Both the position numbers and the translations under genes were made by a program. Source: Parus major (Eukaryota > Chordata > Aves > Passeriformes > Paridae). From it: DNA of 64,000 nt. Where the stretch lies: NCBI RefSeq assembly GCF_001522545.3, contig NC_031799.1, positions 41,280,001 to 41,344,000 of the forward strand, written 5' to 3'. Below, in pieces: positions 36,936 through 47,700 of this stretch (positions are counted from its first letter, which is position 1; the number at the start of each line of letters is the position of its first letter). Below the pieces are notes generated by a model that saw only the letters and a program-made list of their open reading frames with translations, ran no database searches and was not told where the DNA came from.

Positions 36936-39880
36936 AATGAGACTGATGTATAGGACTCATGTTATTGAAGCAAAAAATTATGTATGCAGAAATCACAAAA
37001 AAATTAATTTATCCATGGGACTTCAAAAAATGCTGAAGAGACACCATGGCACACTCAAGATCTGATCACAGGGATTTATGTATTCACACCACAGTAACTG
37101 AAAGGTCTCATAGTTTGGAGGATAGGGCCACAATCTTGCTCTCTTCTGTGTAATTTAATTGCATACGTCATTTCTATTTTAGAGAATGTATGTGTGCCTC
37201 CTCATATACCTAACCCTCCCCATAGAATGTTGCTGCATGATTTCATTTATAGTTGGCAAAATAATTCATGCTATTTCCAAGCACAATTTTTCAAACATAT
37301 CCTCAGATAAAATGATTGTTTAATTCTACAGCTCTAGCATTTTGATAGTGATTCTATCAAACTAAGTGAAATCCCATTTCTAGCACTGAAGCTCAAACAC
37401 AATTCAGTTTTGTATCATTGTGTCTACATAAAGAATATATATCAGTCCTTAAAAATGAAAGAAAATAACTGTTACATAGAGCTTCTTGTTCTAGGAAAAA
37501 AAATGCCTCTGTCATCACCACTACTCTACGGCACACTCTAGAAAAACAATTTCGCTGGTATTAATGTCTCTGCTTATTTTTAGTTGCTGTTGTCCACATT
37601 TTGCATAGGCATCATTAATTATATTACTGCCACCATTCTGCCCCAATTTATCAATTTTGAAAATCTGGCTACATACCAGATGAGCTGCTATAGAAATTGT
37701 TCATGGATTCAAAAGTCACCAGTTTGCATTCCAAATATTGGAAAATGACACATAACTGAAAGATATATTTTACACTTTGTCTTTGAGGTATTCCAAAACT
37801 AGTTGCTATCTATCTCAGTACTTTTATGAGTATACTTCTATGTATAGAAAAAAATACAATTTTTACTGCACACATGGGACAGGAAACTGAGTTCAAACTC
37901 AGGTGGTACATGTGCAGCCTCCCTAAACACTGCTGAAAAATTCTGGAGATATTCTACCTCTACCGCTTTCCACAGACAAAAATTATGCCATGAAACTCTG
38001 CACCTATCATTAACTACCATAATTCAGTAATCCTCTCCAACACAGTGTATTTCCCATCTCCACAGATATCCTTCAACATATTTCTTCTTGCCCTTTACCT
38101 ACAATAGTTTGTGAGTTTGTGTTTGTGTTGATGAAAAGCTTTAATGCTGCCTACACTGAAAGAGTGATATCCCTGGGACAGATCTGTGGGCCAGAGGGTC
38201 TAAACAACGTGGAACAAATGAAGATAAACCTTTTTGGAAAAAACCTAAGTGACTACATTTTATGCTGAGATGGGCAGGTTATCCTCAGTCACAAAGGGGA
38301 AAAGCATTTACAATACAAATATTGCCACCAATTTCTGCTGTTATGTAGTAATGTGCAGAAAGACCATGAATATGTTACAACAGCATGAAGAATTGCAGAA
38401 CTATTGATCCTGTGTACAGTTTCCTTTTCCTACAACTTCATGTTGTGCTTAAGTGGTTACTGTTTCAGGACCAATGTGTAATTAGGTCAGTGGAACACTG
38501 ATGATGATAACTTTGTACAAGATGACCCACTTTTGCTAAAATGTTGATCGTGTTATTGAAAGAAAAAAATGGAATGTGTCCACAAAATATATTGCATCAG
38601 GCACATCAGAAATAATTTATTATGACACTGTTCAATCAAATTTAAGAAAAAGAATGCATAAAATTGCCATGGAACTTGAAATACTATTACAAATTCGTAT
38701 TACCCAACTCTACTTTGTACCCAGAAAGCTGATGTCATATGTAATTTTTACAAAAGGCTTTCATTGTTGGAAAAATTACTTAAGTTACCTTAAGAACTAC
38801 AAATTAACTCATTCAAGTATGGCCTGCTTAGCAAAGGGAAATTACAGAAATAAAATTTTTCTTTGAAGAGCACAACTTAACATATGTTAAGGGTAGCTGC
38901 TGTTCAGAAAAAGTCAGTCAAGCTTAATAAGTGTAAATTTGCCTCACATTTTCTTTCATTTCCGTATGAAGAAAGTATGATTCTACCAGATCTGTTCATT
39001 TTTCCCCAAACAAGCTGTTTATTGCTCTGGTTCAAATGGTGTAAAACAAGACCTAAGAATATTACTGATAGCACCAGGAAAAAAAAATTAAAACTGAGAA
39101 GGAAATAAATATATCTTGGGTAAATATTTAATTCCATATATATAATATATAGTATCTGCATGTAAATATGCAATTTAACAAATAGCATATCACTTTCCTG
39201 TAGTTTTAATAAAGCCTCAATAGCAACTGTTACTGAAGTTACAGTATGTTTCTCATTTCAATAGCAACTTGACAGCAGGAAGAACTAGACTGTGTAAAGC
39301 TATAACTTAATAGCAACCATGTTCTGGAAATACAATCTCAGGTTACCCTTAGTCACAAACCATAAAAAAAAAAAAAAAAAAAGCCCACAAAATCAAATAT
39401 TAATTATTCTGACAACAAATGGCTTTCTATTATTGAACTGAGTTCTTAAAATGCCACCCATGGACCAGACCTTCAGCTGACCTAAATTTACATGGCTCTA
39501 TTTAAAGGCAGCAGAATTATGTCAATTAATCCCAGCTGATGCTCTAAACATGCATCTTGTTATATAACAACTGAAGTAAACATATAAAATAAACACTGGC
39601 TGTAAAATGTTATCTATCACTTGTGGCAGAGAGAAAAAAAAACCAGCAATATTTAGGGCTCCAATTCTGTGAGATGGTCCAGACCACTGCCCATACTGAG
39701 CATTATTTTCTTTGTTGGGTTGCATTCCACTTGTAATGAGAAGTCTTGCAGCACTGGCATCTATACTGTCAGCTGTTGTGCAGACACCTCTGTAGCAAAA
39801 ACTGGTTCATTATTCAAAAACTGCAGGACAGACTGAAAATTACACCAAGGTGGAGCAACTCAAGAAAGGGAAAAAAGCTT

Positions 39881-39965
39881 ATATTATATATATATATATA
39901 TATATACACACACATATATATATAAAATTTTAATTATATATAATATTTTATAATTATATATTTAA
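39881..39965. repeat. TA-rich microsatellite with CA core
   Basis: (TA)n at about 39885-39905, (CA)n at 39906-39913, (TA)n again to 39924, then degenerate AT sequence to about 39965. It lies in the NFIL3 intron and is prone to length variation and cruciform formation. Confidence 0.9.
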
Positions 39966-41179
39966 TATCTGTCACAAAATTCTATCTTCTAGTATGCTAT
40001 TTTGGACACGGACCAGTTCAACAAGTGAATTAGGAAAAATAGGGTATCTAAAGCAGTTTTAGATTTATTTGAGATCTACCTTATAATACAATTTTTAAAC
40101 AAGATTGTGTAAACAGGAGAATATTTGGTCTTGACTAAAAATGTGGTAGAAGCAATCTTGTTTGTAAGTCATGCTTATCATCAGTATTAGACAGTTACAT
40201 TATCTTGGAGCTACTAAAAAAATATTTTCAAATACTGTAATGTAATGCTTTAATACTGTAAAATACTAACACGGAAATCAATTGTCATTTTCTTTTAGAA
40301 TGGACTGCAGGAATTGGCCATCTATTTGCATTTTTTTTCTATTACATAGCCTAAGCACATTTATATCTCATAACTGGCTGTAATGATCATGGCAAGGTCA
40401 CCTAGAAGAGTCAATTAAGCGGATGAGTCAGATACATTGCTTAACAGTGTGTAATAAGACTCAAACAGAGGATTTTATTGTTCATATTATTGCATCACAG
40501 TGATGTTATAACAGCAGCGAGATTGCCGTCTGGAAAAAAACTATTGCATAAGTGTAGTTTGCATAACTTTGTTAAAATAAGTCAATTTAAAGTGAGTTAA
40601 AGGCTTATTTCATTTAAGAGTTTTATTTCAAGATAAAAGATTGGAAAAAAGCAGCATGGCACTGATATCTTTCTCTGACTCTATTTTGACGATATTGCAA
40701 TAGTAAGAATGTCTGTATGTTCTACAAATTTCATCCAAAGCAAGGCAAATACTGCTCCTTCTTAAGATGAGATAAGCTGTGTGGAGGTCATGTAAGTTCA
40801 TATTGCCCATGGGAAGACTCTTAGCTTTTTGACAGCTTCACATCAGTTTCTTAAAACAAACAAAATAAATAAAAAAAACCCCTCCCCAAACCTCAAAACA
40901 AAATGGAAAACAACTCCCACCAGTACAGCAGGAACTTGAGGCTTTGGCTGCAAATTCAGGAAGCTGGATATTTTAAAAGCTAGTTAAGAGTCCTTTGGAG
41001 CATGAGTTAAAAATATAAAGTACATGAAAGTGAAGGCAGAATATTGTAAAGCGTATTAGCATTTTAACAGTAAAAGACATCTGTAATGTGAGAACTTCTG
41101 TAACAATAACTGTTAGTGCCAATGTTATTAATGATCCTTATTCAGTAGTCTTTGAACTTGTTGGTTTAAATCAGGTTTT

Positions 41180-41250
41180 TGGGCCAAAACACCAAATCCC
41201 TATTCATTTGAGTTTCCCATCAAAGTCAACATTTTGATTGAATAAGGACC
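41180..41250. repeat. Possible ancient archosaur interspersed repeat
   Basis: 'gggccaaaacaccaaatcc' followed by 'catcaaagtcaacattttga' and 'tgaataaggac' resembles the decayed inverted repeat with 'tgaagtcaatgg' and 'gaataaggact' wording common in reptile/bird genomes. Low certainty. Confidence 0.3.
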
Positions 41251-41895
41251 ATAAAAGCAATGCACATAGCAATATCTCAAACGAGGCACTGGATTTAATT
41301 AATTACTGAAGAGGGCAAAGATAACTGAAAGTAGGTTACACACACACTGGAGCAAACATAACAAAACTAAGTGCAATCATTCAAGTTACAAGGACAACGA
41401 AAAAAAACAGGGTTGTTTTTAACACAACAGTAACTCCAAAAGAGCCTCGCTGTACAAGGCTGCCTTGGTCCCAACGATCAAGTAGCAGAAAAGTTTATTC
41501 AGTTACCAAGAATATTACATTTTTAAAATACTTTGCTGCTACTTCCTTCAACAGCAGGTTCAACGAACATAAAGCCTGTGGCTGGGGTACTCAGTTAGGT
41601 TTCTGGTCAGAAGCACAGTGGTGTTGGTTTCACCTACTGGAGAACCGTTTCAGTAACCAAAAATTAAAAAAAAAAAAACCCAGCAACTGAAAAATAAAAA
41701 TCACATCATCTTGAAAGGCAAGTTATCGTCAGCAACTTTCAAGCTATGTTCCCTTCGAGGACACAGCGCAAGCTGGCCCCAGAGTACAAAACACACAGCC
41801 ACTGCGACGCCAAAGTGACTTGGGAAAAAAAAATTACAGAATTGGGCAATGATGATTCTTGCCCCCCGCCCCCCTTATGATGTTGTTGTCGTTCG

Positions 41896-41903
41896 TTACG
41901 TAA
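41896..41903. promoter_or_regulatory. Perfect D-box palindrome (NFIL3/PAR-bZIP site)
   Basis: TTACGTAA matches the TTAYGTAA consensus bound by NFIL3 itself and by DBP/TEF/HLF. It lies 33 bp into the intron from the first-exon donor, at the edge of the CpG island, where an autoregulatory site would be plausible. Occupancy is inferred. Confidence 0.6.
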
Positions 41904-41935
41904 GAAACGAAAGAAAACGCTCATCTCGTGCCTAC

Positions 41936-42042
41936 CTGCGAGGGCCTTTGTCTGGCGATCCCTGCCTGCAGGCGACGGTGGGACTAGGGGGGTGATGGGC
42001 AGCGGGGTGGGGACGCTCCGCGGGGCGCGGTGCGGGGCCGAG
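41936..42042 (-). other. NFIL3: Candidate NFIL3 first exon (proximal), 3' part
   Basis: On the - strand the sequence reads CTCGCAG|GTAGGCACG, a strong splice donor with the exon ending at 41936. The upstream part is GC- and CpG-rich, as for a non-coding first exon, and continues into the assembly gap at 42043. The transcription start cannot be placed. Confidence 0.55.
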
Positions 42043-42228
42043 NNNNNNNNNNNNNNNNNNNNNNNNNNNNNNNNNNNNNNNNNNNNNNNNNNNNNNNNNN
42101 NNNNNNNNNNNNNNNNNNNNNNNNNNNNNNNNNNNNNNNNNNNNNNNNNNNNNNNNNNNNNNNNNNNNNNNNNNNNNNNNNNNNNNNNNNNNNNNNNNNN
42201 NNNNNNNNNNNNNNNNNNNNNNNNNNNN
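42043..42228. other. Assembly gap (186 N)
   Basis: A run of N inside the CpG island, probably GC-rich sequence that failed to assemble. It may hide the start of the proximal first exon. Confidence 0.99.
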
Positions 42229-42400
42229 AGCGCCAGCGCCCCCAGCCCTCGCTCGCCCGCCGCCGCCGCGCCCCGTCGGCCGCCGGGGAAGGGAGGCAGC
42301 GGCGACCCCCCCCGAGCCTCAGGGAGGAGAAGCTGGGCGAGGAGGAATCGTCGGGCTCCGCGCACCCGCTCCGTTCCAGCGCCCGCCGGTTCTGTCACAC

Positions 42401-42408
42401 TGACCTAC
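42401..42408 (-). promoter_or_regulatory. Possible ROR/REV-ERB half-site
   Basis: The - strand reads GTAGGTCA. This matches the AGGTCA core with a preceding T, but the A/T-rich 5' extension of a full RORE is missing (GCA instead). NFIL3 is known to be controlled by REV-ERB in mammals, which is the only reason to note it. Confidence 0.25.
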
Positions 42409-43141
42409 TGCCGGCGGCCGCCCCCGGAGCCCGGCTCCGCTGCCCCACGGGGGCCGGCGGCACCTGGCCCCCAGCCCGCCGCGGCCGTCAGGGCACGGCC
42501 GGGACGGCTCTTTCTCTGCCCTCCAGCGCGGCTGAAATCCCCTTTAAACGCCTTTCTTCCCTAAATTAAGCCGTTCCCGTTTGCTTTGGTTTGTCGTTTT
42601 GGGTTGTTCTGGTTTTTGATTTCTTTTTTTTTTGGTGTGATTGGTTTGTTTTTTAAAAAAATATTTTTAATTAATTTTTCCCACTGAAAGCTCGTATCGG
42701 GGAGATGGCACGGCGTCTGGGCGAAACGCCTTCCCTAAAAAAACATACAGCCTGATCTAAAACGCCTCCGAAGGCGTAGAGTTAAAAATCCGAGCAAATG
42801 CCTCGAACGTCTTACACACGCACGGCTCTGGAGAAAAGACCAGAAATAGCACATGAAGCCACAATTGCTAAAACGCGAAGGGGCTAAATATAGACCCAAC
42901 ACAAATCTCGTTTTAAGGCACCCGGCACGCAGCCGGCGAGCGCGCCTCGCCTCCCCACTTACCCAGTTGTCTACTTCCCTTAATAAACACACTTTAACAA
43001 AACCTGTTACAGTTACGGGTTTGGGGGGGCTATTTTTTTTTTTTTTTCCGGGGCGAGATTGTCCTAGTTTCTTTGTAGGAAGATTATAAAATCGCATAAT
43101 TAGCTCCCTCTTCCCAGCCCGGCTGCCAGCAAATTTTGTGG

Positions 43142-43149
43142 TTACATAA
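43142..43149. promoter_or_regulatory. D-box octamer TTACATAA
   Basis: A consensus TTATGTAA on the - strand, directly followed on the + strand by 'tgcaac'. It lies in the AT-rich centre of the CpG island between the two candidate first exons. A near match, 'attatgcgat', lies 20 bp further on. Confidence 0.45.
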
Positions 43150-43449
43150 TGCAACATTTCCAGGAACTATTATGCGATCGGTCCCGCAGCGCCTAAAAAA
43201 CAGCGACAAAAAGTGACGGAAAGGGCTGGTAGAGACAAGCGCAGCCCCGGTCCCGGGCCGCTGCCATTGATCCCGACTGCCCGCGGGCAACATGCCCCTG
43301 CACCGCCCGAGAGAGGGCTGGGTCTGGCCGGCGGGCTCCGGCAGCAACTCCCGGTGGTTTTGTGGCTGAGGCACGGCTGGCGCTGCCCAGGACCCAGCCC
43401 TCCGCCCCGCACGGCGTCCGCCGCGGCAGCTCCGCTCCCCGCCGGCACA

Positions 43450-43457
43450 TTATGCAA
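43450..43457. promoter_or_regulatory. D-box/C/EBP-like octamer TTATGCAA
   Basis: A hybrid bZIP site (PAR/C/EBP half-sites) in otherwise very GC-rich promoter DNA, where such an AT-rich octamer is unlikely by base composition. Confidence 0.35.
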
Positions 43458-43764
43458 CTCGGGAGAGCCGCTCCGGCGGCGCTGCCCGGAGCTCCCTGCG
43501 GGGACACGCGGGGGGCAGCGCGGCACGCCAGGAACGAGCACGCCCCGACAGGGAGAGCCGTCGGCCGGCATCTCCCGGGCTGCCTCCCGCGCCACCACCC
43601 CTCCGCCGAGCCGCCGCGCAGAGCGGGGCCGCCAACGGACCCTTCCCTCCCGGCGACGGCCGGAACCGGCCGGGCTCCCCGTAAGCAACAGCCGATCCCC
43701 GCCCGAAGCTGCAGCGAAGCCCCGGGCGGGCACCCCAACTTTGCACGCGCGCCTTCCCTCCTAC

Positions 43765-43770
43765 CTGCAG
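43765..43770 (-). other. NFIL3: Candidate NFIL3 distal first exon, splice donor end
   Basis: The - strand reads CTGCAG|GTAGGAGGG, an excellent donor with the exon ending at 43765. The exon body lies in the adjacent assembly gap. The match to the proximal donor (both CAG|GTAGG) suggests alternative first exons, or that one is the true one. Confidence 0.45.
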
Positions 43771-44205
43771 NNNNNNNNNNNNNNNNNNNNNNNNNNNNNN
43801 NNNNNNNNNNNNNNNNNNNNNNNNNNNNNNNNNNNNNNNNNNNNNNNNNNNNNNNNNNNNNNNNNNNNNNNNNNNNNNNNNNNNNNNNNNNNNNNNNNNN
43901 NNNNNNNNNNNNNNNNNNNNNNNNNNNNNNNNNNNNNNNNNNNNNNNNNNNNNNNNNNNNNNNNNNNNNNNNNNNNNNNNNNNNNNNNNNNNNNNNNNNN
44001 NNNNNNNNNNNNNNNNNNNNNNNNNNNNNNNNNNNNNNNNNNNNNNNNNNNNNNNNNNNNNNNNNNNNNNNNNNNNNNNNNNNNNNNNNNNNNNNNNNNN
44101 NNNNNNNNNNNNNNNNNNNNNNNNNNNNNNNNNNNNNNNNNNNNNNNNNNNNNNNNNNNNNNNNNNNNNNNNNNNNNNNNNNNNNNNNNNNNNNNNNNNN
44201 NNNNN
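43771..44205. other. Assembly gap (435 N)
   Basis: A second run of N in the CpG island, directly upstream of the distal splice donor. Probably unassembled GC-rich promoter or exon sequence. Confidence 0.99.
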
Positions 44206-44700
44206 CCGCCGCCCTGCCGGCGTGCGCGGCGGTACACGGGGGTGTGTCTGCGCGGCGTGCGGGAACCGAGCCCTCGCACCCGCCGTCTCCGCGCCATCCA
44301 ACAAGGACGCGGGGGCCGCGCCCCCGAGGCGCGCACCCGCCGCCTCGCCACGGCTGCTGTCACTCGCGGAGAGCAGTCGTGGTAATCGTAAAAAGAAGAG
44401 GCGAGAAATGGCAAGGGCAAAGGAGTTCGCTGCCGGCCTTGCGGGGCGCCGCCTGGCCCTGGACTCCGCGGGCGCCAAGGTTTGTCCGCCGGCCTTCGCG
44501 GCCGTCAGGGCTGAAGGGTTTCGCTCGCTGTTGCTTCTTCTCCGCCCTCGCCGCTGAGCCGGCAGCGCTGAGGCGCTGCGCAGAAGTGGGGACGCACTTC
44601 GGAGAAGCTCGGTCCCGCTGGCCCGCCCGGGGCGATCCCCGCCAGCAGCCGCCCTCCCGCACCCCGAGCCTTGTCTCCCAGTGAGCGGAGATGCTGTGCA

Positions 44701-47700
44701 GAGACTGGTGCTGGTTTGCCCCCTGTTTAACCTCCTCACTAGAAAGTGACGCATGGCCAGCAAGAAATCCAGTTGTCACCCCAGAATCGGTTTGAATGCA
44801 CACGTTTGATAAGGTGTGAGATATGTGTCTTCTCCTCTTTTTTTATCCTCAGGGAAGGTTTGTATCTCCGTCTCCTTTTTTTTTTCCTTCAGGAGTAAAA
44901 TTTATGGAGACAGCAGAAAAAATTATTTATTAAATCCTAGTTCCAGAACAGAAATGATTCCTGATTTCATTCTGTTAAACACTTATCGAAATAGTATAGT
45001 CCTCACCAACATTATCCTGGTATATTACTCTGTCATCCTATATTTATGTGTCAACAGAGATAGCCCTCTGGAGTAAAGCAAACCTAACAGAAAGCAAATT
45101 CAGAGTATTTTTCTGTTTATCTCGGCCCTCAGTCTTTTATCACATGTACCCATAATATCCCTCCACAATAAAATCAAGGTGCCTTGAATTCGTTTCTATC
45201 TATCTCCCTGGATTATTTAAAATGAAAGGTCTAATAACCTTTACTCACATTGGTTTACCCCTCTTCCTTTCCTATTTCTAATATCTAGCTTATGCAGCCG
45301 TGTTAAAGGTAATGGACTATGGAGCCCACCGTGACAGAAAGGGGATTCGAAAGCAACCCGAGTCTAAGAGATCAACCACTGCCTCCACCTGGAGGCTGCA
45401 CAGTCAGGTTTTTTTCCCATGCTTCCACTTGCCAGTGGATAACAGACATGCGGAGACAGTTGGCATGCTATTGGAAATGTCAGACATGAGATCCAGCTAT
45501 GAGCTTGAAGACCTGCTTGCTCATAAATATTGGTGGCTTAAGGTCCTAGGCACACTGAAGAACCTATGTGGGGAATCCTGTGCAGCACATATCGTGTCCC
45601 ACACGTATTGTACCAATACAGTGCTCTCAGGATTGTCAAAAGCCAAAGTAAATCCTGAAGCTTCAGGCAGTTTTTAAAATTAAATGGTGTGTATTGTTTT
45701 CACCATGATAAATTATTTCTGATGCATCCTGGGCATACACTTAACAACCTTAAGTCTCATATCTAGTGGAAAAAAAAAAAGAAGCAATAGTTCAAATTTG
45801 TCTTAATGACTCAGGTTCTTGAAATTCTAGAATTCTAGAAAGAAGTCTCCAAGGCAAATAATATCTCCTTCCTATGTGGGTGGACACTCTTGGAAATAAT
45901 ATTCCAGATGGAGTTTGGTCGCCTATTTGCTTATATGTTTGTCACTAATTATAATCAGCCATAAAAACAGACATGATCTTTCTCCCAAATTAGTAACAAA
46001 GATTTTTTTTTTTTGTATTTTACATTACTTCTACTCAGTGGAAGTTAGGAAAGTCAAAATCTTTTACAGTAAATTCTGATCTTACTCTCCAAATCTTACA
46101 CAGTGGGCACTTGAGAGATTCAGGGATAAGGTGGGATACAGGGCTGAAGGCTGATGTGGCTGAAGGAACATAGTCACATGTACCTCTCCTGAGGTACAGG
46201 AAAAAAACCCAGACATGGATGAAGGACATAGCTTTGCCTTGGATGAAAGACATAGCATTCTGCACTAAAGGAGTCTAAGGCTTTCGGGAAAACTGTAAAA
46301 AAGAAAATCATTCTATGATTATCCACCACTGCTGATTTTCCTGTTGGAGGGATGAAGTAGGTCATGAAGATCTTCAGCTAAATTCTCAGTTGACTCTAGC
46401 AGGGTATGATTTATACTTGCTTTTGGACAGCACAATATGAACTTCAATTCCTTTAGATTTGTTCGTATTTATTGCTACATGACTTAAACTCTCTTAACAC
46501 TACCTCTGATTTTGGCTTAATGAGAATTTCTAAGGCTACACTGAGTCACAGTACTACACGCAAGTCTAGAAAAGGCATTTGAGAAGCAACTAACGAAAAT
46601 ATAACAGAAGTAACGCCTGTCATCTCTAACATTTGTTAACACCTTGGCATTCAGTTGTGTCCATGCCTCTTAGGCTTTCCATAATATCAGCTTTGAATAT
46701 GATCCAGCCTGAAATCTAGAATCAAATGAAAGTAAAAGTTCCAGTGCCTCCAAAGAAAAAAAGCTTTAATTCCTCACTTTTATTATAGTCCACATACAGT
46801 ACAATGTAATAATTGAAATAAATCTGAAGAAAACTAGAAATAATTTTTTTCTTAAGATTATGCTCTACAGTTTAATGATTTACTCATATATACATACATG
46901 CACAAGCACAAACACACACATTCTTTGAAATTAACTGAAGAGATGGTGACTTCTGCTATTATCCTCGGTTCTCTTGCATTGCTTTCCTTCTATCTGTAGG
47001 AGGTTTACTACATAGCAATGCAATTACAGAAAACTATATTCACCAATCTTTTTATATATTTAATGTGATCAATGCTCAAAAATGTTTAAAACTAACTGAC
47101 TCCTCCAGGGCTTCCTGCTCAAGAAGAGCAGTAGTGAAAGTTCCATAAAATAGATGATATTGTGATTTTATAAAGATCAAAGACAGAAATAAAATGCATT
47201 AAAGAAAAAGGCAAGTCATTTGACTACAGTTCAAAGTATTAATCAAAATATTTCCATGCATCTGGGAACATTTGTGGAAACTGTTCTGGAAAAATATTTG
47301 TGCTGTAATGTACTCTTGCTAAAAGCAAACCCAAGAGAAATAGATGTTCACATTGTAACTTAGGCAGACATAAGTGAGGCAATGTTTACTGGAACTGTTA
47401 AGTGTGAAGAAACACCAAAAATTTCACAATAAGTGCATGTACTAAATAAGGAAAATTTACATGATATATCTGTACTGCAACAGCCTACTTAAGGCTACAT
47501 GGCTATACATATGACAAACTAAGAAGGTTATGGGGTTTGAGGATTTTAGATGAGTCTAGAAGCAAACAAAAATGTCCTGTTTCTTAGGTCACAAATGCCA
47601 ATTCTGCCCATAGAGCCACTGTCATGTTATCTACTTAGACTGAGAGACAATATTGTGAGCAGCAGTATCGCCAGGACTGATGTAAGTATCTGATTTCACG

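Larger units (their letters stand above)
33231..41935 (-). other. NFIL3: NFIL3 first intron (inferred)
   Basis: This non-coding stretch of about 8.7 kb lies between the 5'UTR acceptor and the first-exon donor at 41936. It would extend to 43764 when the distal donor is used. It is AT-rich with TA microsatellites at 33784 and 39881, an A-run near 39364 and decayed repeat remnants near 36830-36935, 39455 and 41180. All ORFs inside are short and unrecognised. In other vertebrates NFIL3 likewise has a non-coding first exon and a multi-kilobase first intron. Confidence 0.7.
41930..44700. promoter_or_regulatory. NFIL3: CpG island, NFIL3 promoter region
   Basis: The only strongly GC/CpG-rich region of the window, especially 41990-42540 and 43200-44660, broken by an AT-rich central part (42560-43190) and by two runs of N. 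Its position at the 5' end of NFIL3 and two outward splice donors on the - strand mark it as the promoter. It may also fire on the + strand, but no + transcript is identifiable. Long ORFs here are a by-product of high GC and N bases. Confidence 0.85.

Noticed and set aside
41739..44803. Several long ORFs (up to 440 codons) on both strands
   Set aside because: They read through N runs and GC-rich CpG-island DNA, have no recognisable domains, and conflict with one another.
45300..45677. 125-codon + strand ORF
   Set aside because: No recognisable domain, no promoter or splice context linked to it, and a length compatible with chance.
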